64,000 bases of DNA from Lingula anatina (Eukaryota; Brachiopoda; Lingulata; Lingulida; Lingulidae). Where the stretch lies: assembly GCF_001039355.2 (NCBI RefSeq), contig NW_019775636.1, positions 137,802 to 201,801 of the forward strand, read 5' to 3'. Of the stretch, positions 56,795-64,000 are shown piece after piece. The notes below the pieces were generated by a model. That model was not told where the DNA came from. It made no database searches and saw only the letters and a list, made by a program, of their open reading frames with translations. Made by a program: the position numbers and the translations under genes. Position 1 is the stretch's first letter. Each line of letters opens with the position of its first letter.

Positions 56795-59065
56795 GTGAAT
56801 CTAGCATAATCGAACAACAGGAGTAAAAAGTACCATAATGATACAAATCCCAGCAATTTCCCATCCCCATCCCACAGAAATTATGGTAAAAAGACGTCTA
56901 TTTATTACAATTTTCTATCTTGCCTTAATATATCAAAATTGTGTCTCCCCTCCTCACCTTTGGCCAAATATCCTAGAAACATCTGACCGTTAATAATGAA
57001 TACTTAATAAAGAGGGAGCTTTCTAATACATTCAGCACTGCATAGTCTGCTAATCTAAAACGTCTGCAGTCCATCTTTTATATCTCATCGATATCTGTAC
57101 ACGTATTCACACTAACATCCCATTTCGAAGGTGTAGTCACGCCACTGATTAAACGCCCACCTTGTCCCCAAGTTGACGACGGATTTAAAAGTTCAGTCAA
57201 CGTCTCAACAGACACATTTCTTAAGCACATTATTCTTGTGATAATGACTCAGTGGCTCAATTGTTTTGCACGCAGTCTTTTTTAATACACTTTATTGAAA
57301 GCTTGACATATAGGATTATTATGCCCATTTTTCAAAACAATTGACAGCTTGTCTTTACTGAAAGGAACAAAAAGAAAGGCAAGAAGACACCCTTACCATA
57401 CCTGGCCATTTTATCATATTAATTGAGTTGTGCAAGGGGAGACAATAACAATATTGGCGATTCCACTCCTCTGTTAACCGTAAATGATCGCAGCCTTTAA
57501 CAAGCCGTTACAAATTGACCAACTACTGTGAATCCATTTAAACGTGTCCCAAAACAATTATAAGCAGAGTGATGCTATTGATTTGTACCAAAATAACACG
57601 TATTAGATCTGATAATGGTACTGCATTATTTATAGGGGTATCATTGCCTGTGATAGTACACGGAAATAGTAGGCGCGATATCCTTTGCTCTTTTGTAAAG
57701 ATATACAATTATCTTTCCCGTCTAATATAATAATTTTATGAGACGGGCCATAATTGAATAATAAATGGAGTTTACTCAGCGTTAATGTTTTATAACTTGG
57801 CAATGATAATGTTTTTCATTTGTGTTCAATAAACAGAAATGTTTGCGTTGGCGCCAAACGCAGAATCCTTATCCTTCCTAAGTACATTTTATATATACAC
57901 GTTTTTCATGTTTAACCATTATGTTTCCTGGCTGTTTGTAGATCCCAGGCAATTGCGTAGATTAATGAAAGGAACGCCCTTCGAATGCTTAGATTATTGC
58001 CGAATGCTGAAATGTTTTCTTGTTTTGACAATGATGTTTACAATGTTTTTGTCACGACGTGCTGTGTCCTTGATATTGGTACTTTTAAAACAACAGAGTG
58101 AGCTCTAATTGATCTTTTCAAATAACAAAATGAGGTCTTACTGATCGTTGACATGCAACTTTGTTGTCAGTAGCAAAAACTCACAGAAGAACCAAAATGA
58201 TGATACAGAAAAATGTGATACGAACAAGTGTCGTTTGGGTTTAAGTATTCGACCATTTATGGTCTTTTTGCTGTTGCTTTCGGAATACAAAACCCATCGA
58301 AGGCATCGAAGGTAACTATACATGAAGGTAATAGATACGACACTGCATGATATTTTAAGATGAGGCACCCTTTTCAGAGGATAAATGACCATTTAAGGTT
58401 GCAGAGAAATATAAATACATGTCTATTTTAGTCCAATTTGTGTTGTAGTTTACTGTGTTTTACTCCGAACAGCCTTTTCAGTTTCTTTGTAGTTCGTTTC
58501 TGGTTATGCATGTTTTGCTGCAGTTAACACACAATTATATCAAAGTCTCTAATTTAGTTTGATTTCAACCGTCGCCAGCTTTAACTTATCACCCTTTTTC
58601 ATTTCAATTGAGTTTTCACTGAACAGACACGGAATTTATAAAAGAAAAATATCACCTGTGATGCACACAAAATTACATGAGAAAATGCAAAAATCCAATA
58701 TTCTTCACAGCTTGAATCCTAACCTGTAAGGCACTTATTACGTGATTCTGACCTAATATTGCCTCGCATTCTCTGATCTTTTATATTTGAATCCTTCTAA
58801 TCGATGTAACACATTTTATTTCAACTGTTTATTACGTTTATTTTGTTTGCTGCTGAAAATTCAAACTAGCTTTCAATGTAGGCTTTTTAGCTAAATTTGA
58901 TTATTCTTATCAATTTTGCACATACGCACGGGCATGTTACTTATATATTCACATTATTGTATTATATTTGTATATATTCGACAACACATGGGAACCCAAA
59001 ATGTGGATATCCAAAAATTATACTATTTATCTTCACTGTGTCTGGTACAACAATTATGCCAACGA
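56795..59065. other. No gene recognised, possible 3' part of the minus-strand gene
   Basis: If the exons at 59071-59638 belong to a minus-strand gene, its remaining exons should lie here. One candidate is the segment below the acceptor CTTACAG near 58720, which would end in TGA after six codons in the required phase. No convincing domain is seen. Confidence 0.25.
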
Positions 59066-59070
59066 CTTAC

Positions 59071-59191
59071 CCCGTTTTCAGATAGCTGTCTTTACTGGGA
59101 AACCTGTCAGGCAACGAGGACCCACTGACACCGTTTAGCAAGGCAGTCGCAAATTCCTTCCAAAGAATCAGTGCAGTTTTTAGTTCATTTT
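59071..59191 (-). CDS. Probable internal exon B of an unidentified minus-strand gene
   Basis: A strong acceptor (GCTTTTTTTCAG) and a perfect GTAAGT donor bracket 121 bp. It is open in only one frame, which reads N-E-L-K-T-A-L-I-L-W-K-E-F-A-T-A-L-L-N-G and ends K-D-S-Y-L-K-T plus two bases. The open frame needs two bases completing a codon from the previous exon, exactly what exon A (ends with one base) provides, giving Glu at the junction. The peptide is an amphipathic helix followed by a Ser/Gly-rich turn. I do not recognise the family. Confidence 0.45.
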
Positions 59192-59569
59192 CTGAAAAAA
59201 AGCGGAAATATGATATTTAGATAACTGTTACAATAAACAAGCGTATGCAGCATACTCCTGTACGTCGATCAACAGGTGGATGATATTCCTTTATAGTTTT
59301 AACAGTACTAAACCCTGTATATATACATGTATATTTCGGGTCGTTTAAGCGGAATGTTATTGTTTGCTATTTCCATTGTGTCATTTTGGCGCAAATTCAG
59401 TGTTTTGGTTAGTTGTAATTATACCTCGGTTAACAGCCGAATCAAAGTTGGCGGCACGATTGTTCGTAAATAAAAACTATATATCCAAAATCACTAAACG
59501 ACTGTAAAAAAGTACCCACAGGGCGAGTGGAAAATTAACATGATATTATATTTATTTTATCACCTATAC

Positions 59570-59638
59570 CCAGGTGCCACAGTGCATTACCGTTCATGCA
59601 ATACTGAAATTTGTCTACAGCGTCTGTTTGCCAATCAA
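59570..59638 (-). CDS. Probable internal exon A of the same unidentified gene
   Basis: 69 bp between an AAAAACAG acceptor and a GTATAG donor. It is open in only one frame: D-W-Q-T-D-A-V-D-K-F-Q-Y-C-M-N-G-N-A-L-W plus H-L, ending with one base that fits exon B. It needs one base from an upstream exon. The composition (three Trp/Tyr, balanced charges) is protein-like. No domain is recognised. Confidence 0.42.
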
Positions 59639-60055
59639 CTGTTTTTCTGGGTTCAAATACGAGTGAAATGAGTCTAAGTACATACGACGTTTAGAACTAC
59701 TGTGAATACCCTCAAATGACATTTAGGTTCCATAAACCAGCTAGTTCACTTATTCAATTAAGGTCTCACATTACACAATGGAATTTAACATACACAACAA
59801 CAAGCTACATGTATCTAGTTTCGTATGGTTGAGCAGAGTAAATAATCTCACTGGACAACACACTTCATACCTTGTCGTGTAATATTTTAAGATTTAGTGA
59901 AAAATTCGAACAGCAAAAAAGCGATTTTACCAATGTTTACAAACCCATTTACTTATCATCAACCGCCCTAAGATTAACTCCCTAAAGAATAGTCATGCCA
60001 TGAACGGTGACAAAGAATATCCATAACAGTTTTCTACATAATTCTCTCCACCTAC

Positions 60056-60090
60056 CAATGAAACCCCCTGCTGTTCGCAGCAAACGCCAT
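60056..60090 (-). CDS. Candidate first coding exon of the minus-strand gene
   Basis: ACCATGG, an ideal start context, opens M-A-F-A-A-N-S-R-G-F-H plus two bases before a GTAGGT donor at 60055. It lies 190 bp downstream of a ZNF143-like promoter motif on the same strand. Direct splicing to exon A is impossible in phase (two bases plus one would be needed, and a stop follows), so an intermediate exon would be required or this start is wrong. Confidence 0.25.
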
Positions 60091-60270
60091 GGTAAATATA
60101 CACATAGTCTCTCTAATAGCGTCCAAGCAGTACTTCACTGCATGGAGATCCAGTATACCATTAACGAGTCGATTTGTGTCTAAAGTGAGCAGTTCAGAAA
60201 CGTTTCAATTTATACTGCTGCGTGATCACTCCACGCGGACGTGAAAGTCGCGAGGGGTCGCCAGGAGGAG

Positions 60271-60296
60271 CTACGTCATGCAGCAGGGAATTGTAG
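60271..60296 (-). promoter_or_regulatory. ZNF143/Staf-like promoter motif in a GC-richer island
   Basis: On the minus strand CTACAATTCCCTGCTGCATG matches the Staf/ZNF143 element (ACTACAATTCCCAGCATGC) closely, followed by a TACGTCA CRE half-site overlap. The surrounding 60220-60300 is clearly more GC-rich than the neighbourhood. ZNF143 sites mark TATA-less and often bidirectional promoters in animals. Confidence 0.5.
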
Positions 60297-60330
60297 GTAT
60301 TGTCATGGCCCATTGTTCAGGGTCGTAACG

Positions 60331-60404
60331 ATGCCGGTTTTATTGCCAGTGAACTTTTGGAACGCATACACGTGGTGCGTTCTCGTTTTCGGGCTCTGCT
60401 ATGG
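60331..60404 (+). CDS. Candidate first exon on the plus strand (signal-anchor-like)
   Basis: An ATG with A at -3 opens M-P-V-L-L-P-V-N-F-W-N-A-Y-T-W-C-V-L-V-F plus G-L-C-Y and two bases before a GGTAAC donor. The peptide is hydrophobic like a signal peptide or anchor. It lies 35 bp from the ZNF143-like motif, so a divergent transcript is possible. No second exon is recognised, so it may be chance. Confidence 0.2.
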
Positions 60405-60529
60405 GTAACTTATCGCGCATGTGTGACAGGCAAACATAAAACTCGATTATTAAGATAGAACCAACGTGCTCAGCTATCAAAATCGGTTTGATGTTATCCA
60501 ACATTTCATTTTGCCACCGCCGCATTGTT

Positions 60530-61150
60530 TGAGTAGCAGCATGGGTACCGACGTGAGTTGCATTCGAAATTTATATTTTTAATTCAACCAGATCGAGTCT
60601 CGAGTAGTATTTCCAGTCATTTAATTGAGTGTAGCATATGTACCCCTGTCCATGCAAATACTGATTTATCGTGCCAAGAACGCACAGAAACATCCGAGCG
60701 ATAAATACTGATTGAACACTTTTTTGCTAAACTCAGTTGGTTTAACTGGGACGCTATATTAATAAAGGGGTGTGTGGCACACCTGTTCTCTAGACGCCTG
60801 GTGACGAGCAGATGTCATCCCTGCTATTGAATGACAGGGGAAGGGAACGTGGCAGTTGACAGTAATGATAATGTGCGCTACAAAGATCGATTGCCGCCAA
60901 GTTAGCAGATTTAATATAAGTACCAGTATATCCAAAAAAGAATTGCCACACAAAGAAAATCACTATTATGTGCCCCATGGTGTCTACAATGAACCGCTGT
61001 AGACGTATATCGTGTAAATTAATGGCGAATATAATGTTTTTGTAATCAAGGGAGGGCCACGTAGATGGAAATATTAACTTGTTAAGTTTTGTTTGGTTTT
61101 GCCTGCCACATGATATTTTAATTTTGGGGAGCTGAAGGGTAAGTCAGTTG
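60530..61150. other. Intergenic, no gene recognised
   Basis: No ORF with a domain and no repeat. Confidence 0.35.
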
Positions 61151-61156
61151 ATCCTT

Positions 61157-61307
61157 TGGCAGTATGTATCCGGTAGGACCCGTAGTCTGTCCCCCATCAC
61201 TTTGTACAGGTGACATTAGTCTCCTCTACTAACCACAACCCTAATCTGAATTAATCATATGGGACCCCGGACTTCCATTCCTAGGGCTACCATTTCTGTC
61301 ACACCGG
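61157..61307 (-). mobile_element. MITE family 1, copy 3
   Basis: The right end reads CTACCATTTCTGTCACACCGG, the complement of the start of copy 1. It has the TTTGTACAGGTGACATTAGTC and GGGACCCCGGACTTCCATTC blocks of the family. The left end is diverged. Same orientation as copy 2. Confidence 0.8.
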
Positions 61308-61700
61308 TATGGGTTCAGATTCTGCATTCAAGAAAAAATGCCGTCTTTTGAGGGCATTACTTTGGTAATGTTGTTGATTACCGTCTTATTTGGTGAGGTG
61401 ATGATGTAGAATCAACGTTTATCCGCGTTATCTTTCACAAACAGGGATTATTAGGGTTAATGACCTGTGTGGTTTAAAAAAAGTATCAAATTCAATTGAA
61501 AACATATGGAGTGACAGCAGGTCATGGTCTTAGACATGAAAACTTTGTCCAAGAATGCTTTGAAACACTCTTCATTCTGAGTTCCATTGATTATGTTACT
61601 AACACGAGTCCATCTCAAAAAGAATGGTGGCCATATTTGCGAACCCACAGATAAGAAACTACAGATAAAAATAAACAAAGATAAAAAAGATTAGACGTCT

Positions 61701-61719
61701 GTTTTTTTTTTTTTTTTTT
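61701..61719 (+). repeat. Poly-T run
   Basis: About 19 T, simple sequence. Confidence 0.9.
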
Positions 61720-61997
61720 CAGTTGTTTTTTGTTATAAATACATAATATTATAAAACTCTTCAAATTAAACAGTAAACCCGTAAGTCAATAAATTTACAC
61801 ATTTTTTACTTATGTTCAGAATGTTGATGTTTGTTCTGAACTATTTTGATGTAATCACGGGTTCGAACAAACAGCCCCCTTCGTCTGGGAAAAAACTTTT
61901 AAACCAGAATTTGATCCAGATTCAGATATGACTTTCTCAATTTGGGTCCATGATATAAAGGTACATGCATAATGTTTCAGAAAAAAAAGCCCCTCCC

Positions 61998-62009
61998 GCC
62001 CCCCCCCCC

Positions 62010-62044
<35 letters not shown>
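61998..62044 (+). repeat. Poly-C followed by (CA)n
   Basis: The complement of the TG-plus-G arrays at 24421 and 25729. Confidence 0.93.
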
Positions 62045-62049
<5 letters not shown>

Positions 62050-62562
62050 CTTGAAATTGCTGGCTACAAGTATGAGTCTTGCCTGGCTCTCAAAGCTGTT
62101 TACGCCGAACTGTCAAGCCAAGTCTTAAGTAGGGTTTTAGGTCTGACATTTCAAATCCTGTAAATCCCTCATTTACTTAAATTAATCGATCACGGTGTCC
62201 TCGCTAGCAATATTCGCCTACTGGTAATTGCCACTGAACTGTTGATACATTTTGATAAGTTTCAAAACCCTGCATCTTTCTCCGAGGGGCAGCAGTCAAC
62301 GTTTGTTCCATAAAGGCAGATACGACTCTCAAGACGTTTTAGTTTGTTTAATTTGTCTCTGTGAAAAAAAATATTTATTGTGGGATCACTCTATGGATTG
62401 TAAAATGTCGGATAAGGTAGCGAAGAAAATCTATTTGAATTACTCCACAAGATTCATCATAATCGCCGTGTTTATCTTGCTTAGGGAAAAGGTAAATTCT
62501 TGAAAACGCATCTATTAAGATCAACTAAAATTGGTAAAAAGCGCCTGGGGTTTCGGTTTGTG

Positions 62563-62567
62563 CGTGC

Positions 62568-62607
<40 letters not shown>
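62563..62607 (+). repeat. (GT)n followed by (GA)n
   Basis: Compound microsatellite. Confidence 0.95.
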
Positions 62608-63180
62608 ATAATGATGATACATGTATCCAAAACGTCTCTTCCCTCAGGAACACACATTGTTGAACCAGGGATCAAAGGCTATTATCACATGAATGTTTTT
62701 TTCAACCAAATGAAACAGACTTAATTCTCCATTCCCCAAATAGCTGTCTTTATCCAATGCTATAACGCACCATTCCGGGTTTCCTAATGGTCTTCCGGTT
62801 TATCATTAGCTCTTTTAAGAAATTGATCTGACACTGATAGCATTTGATCCTGGTTACCGAGATTGCTTTATCAAGCTGAACTTTTACCTGGATACTTTTA
62901 AAGTCAAACATAATAGGCCAGCATGCTTTTTTTCAAAGTTTTAGATTTCACTTGATCCCAGTATTGTGTTCGTCTGGCGTAATTATGTGTATGTGTGTGA
63001 TTGAGGATTTCCAGGCAGATATTTTAAATAATACTTTTTTTGTGAACCATCATCGCGACCTTTATGTAAAAAGGTGGCATAGGATATTGCTTAATGCAAT
63101 AATGAATCGGCGCCTCGATAGTAGCAATAGCGGGTAACAGGTTAAAATGTTCACGGTTTCAGTTAAAATCATTATGATTT

Positions 63181-63225
63181 CAGTGTCCGCCTCCGTATCG
63201 GTGGAACGTGGGCTCGAAACCCGTC
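63181..63225 (+). repeat. Possible tRNA-derived SINE remnant
   Basis: GTGTCCGCCTCCGTATCGG..GGAACGTGGGCTCGAAACCC resembles the anticodon arm to T-arm of a tRNA. GGCTCGAAACCC (63211-63222) is close to an RNA polymerase III B box (GGTTCGANNCC). No A box or acceptor stem is found, so not a tRNA gene. Confidence 0.3.
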
Positions 63226-63734
63226 TGAAGAACTTACACGTTTTTTTGTAAATTGGCACTCAGGCCAAAGGGGGTGAGGCAAAGGGGGAGGGACAAATTT
63301 TTGGGAACATTGAGCCCCGCCATACCGCTGATCTCGTACATCAAGCATATCAGGGTATACATTATATAGTTACCATTTCATCTTTTAATGAGATATTTCC
63401 GACGCTTAATGAAAATGAAACGTTTGGAACCACCAGACGGAACATTAGCACTCCGTTGGAATGCCATTACGTAAAATGAGGTTAAGTTAGCATGAGAAAG
63501 AGCATGAACTTAATTTATCTCCACCAAATATTTTCAGAAGACTGACGATCAAGTTGCCCATTTATTAGACTGATCATGTTTGGAATTGCTCATGAATTCT
63601 TACAGTCTTTTTTATTTTATTCATTTATTTATTTATTTTTTCATTCGAAATTTGCAGCAGTGTAAAGAAACACTGATTCGGCGTATTTGCAGGCAGCAAC
63701 AGGACTGCTTGCTGCATCTCTTTTTATTCACTTT

Positions 63735-63876
63735 GGTGTGGCAGAAACGGTAGTCCTAAAAATGGCATGTTAGGGTTTGTGGGAGTATTGGGGGTTAGTA
63801 AATGGGACGAATGTCACCTGTATAAAGAAATGGGGAGAGGACTACGGTTCCTAGAGGATAACCATTCCTGTCACGC
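63735..63876 (+). mobile_element. MITE family 1, copy 4
   Basis: Begins GTGTGGCAGAAACGGTAGTCC and ends ACCATTCCTGTCACGC, which pair with four to five mismatches. It has the family GGGTTTGTGGGAGTATTGGG and ACGAATGTCACCTGTA blocks. Same orientation as copy 1. Confidence 0.8.
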
Positions 63877-64000
63877 AGTTCCCCTTTAAAAGTTTGGTCT
63901 CTCATATGTCCTGGCTATTACGTTTTAGAAAGAGTCAGCTGAACATCTCTCTGCTCTCTCTCTCGAAGCGCTCGTATAACCAAGAGATAAGCTAAACATC

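Larger units (their letters stand above)
61320..63165. other. Intergenic, no gene recognised
   Basis: Contains simple repeats and short ORFs only. The ORF at 62252-62503 has a hydrophobic tail but no domain. Confidence 0.35.

Noticed and set aside
61857-61875. GGGTTCGAACAAA as a tRNA B box
   Set aside because: Lacks the following CC and any tRNA fold around it.
1-64000. CRISPR arrays, bacterial operons, defence systems, rRNA or tRNA genes
   Set aside because: No regularly spaced repeats with unique spacers, no clustered long ORFs and no recognisable structural RNA. The spliced genes show this is animal nuclear DNA.

Overview
The window looks like nuclear DNA of an invertebrate animal. It is AT-rich, its one complete multi-exon gene has short GT-AG introns, microsatellites and small foldback transposons are abundant, and the gene content (membrane alkaline phosphatase plus a myosuppressin/FMRFamide-type peptide receptor) points to a protostome, probably a marine lophotrochozoan (mollusc, brachiopod or annelid). 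The phylum is an inference. I see no bacterial, plasmid, CRISPR or operon structure.

Layout. 1-458 (minus): 5' part of an intronless-looking class A GPCR cut by the window edge. About 760-2220 (minus): a decayed Ty3/Gypsy-like Gag with a CCHC zinc knuckle and a tandem repeat of about 103 bp. 4143-12801 (plus): a complete alkaline phosphatase gene of 10 coding exons. Its reading frame closes exactly at 525 residues, and exon 1, a signal-peptide exon, lies 3.3 kb upstream of exon 2. Intron 1 carries a nest of foldback elements. 12802-16527: the gap between two converging genes, ending in a cluster of TGACGTCA palindromes. 16528-17712 (minus): a single-exon 394-residue peptide GPCR. 17713 to about 59000: some 41 kb with no gene I can recognise. 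It holds microsatellites, three kinds of small inverted-repeat transposon, an 8-bp minisatellite, several promoter-like motif clusters and one unusually long unexplained ORF. 59071-60404: an ordered patch of exon-like segments around a ZNF143/Staf-like promoter motif, probably an unidentified minus-strand gene and possibly a bidirectional promoter. The last 3.5 kb holds two more copies of the transposon family also found at 31.6 and 55 kb.

The genes do not form a pathway. The phosphatase is a GPI-anchored ectoenzyme, and the two receptors are separate signalling genes. The most original material is non-coding: at least three families of short terminal-inverted-repeat elements, the CRE palindrome cluster at the 3' end of the receptor gene, a strong excess of the octamer TACATGTA, and the hidden exons near 59-60 kb. 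I found no convincing new multi-gene system.
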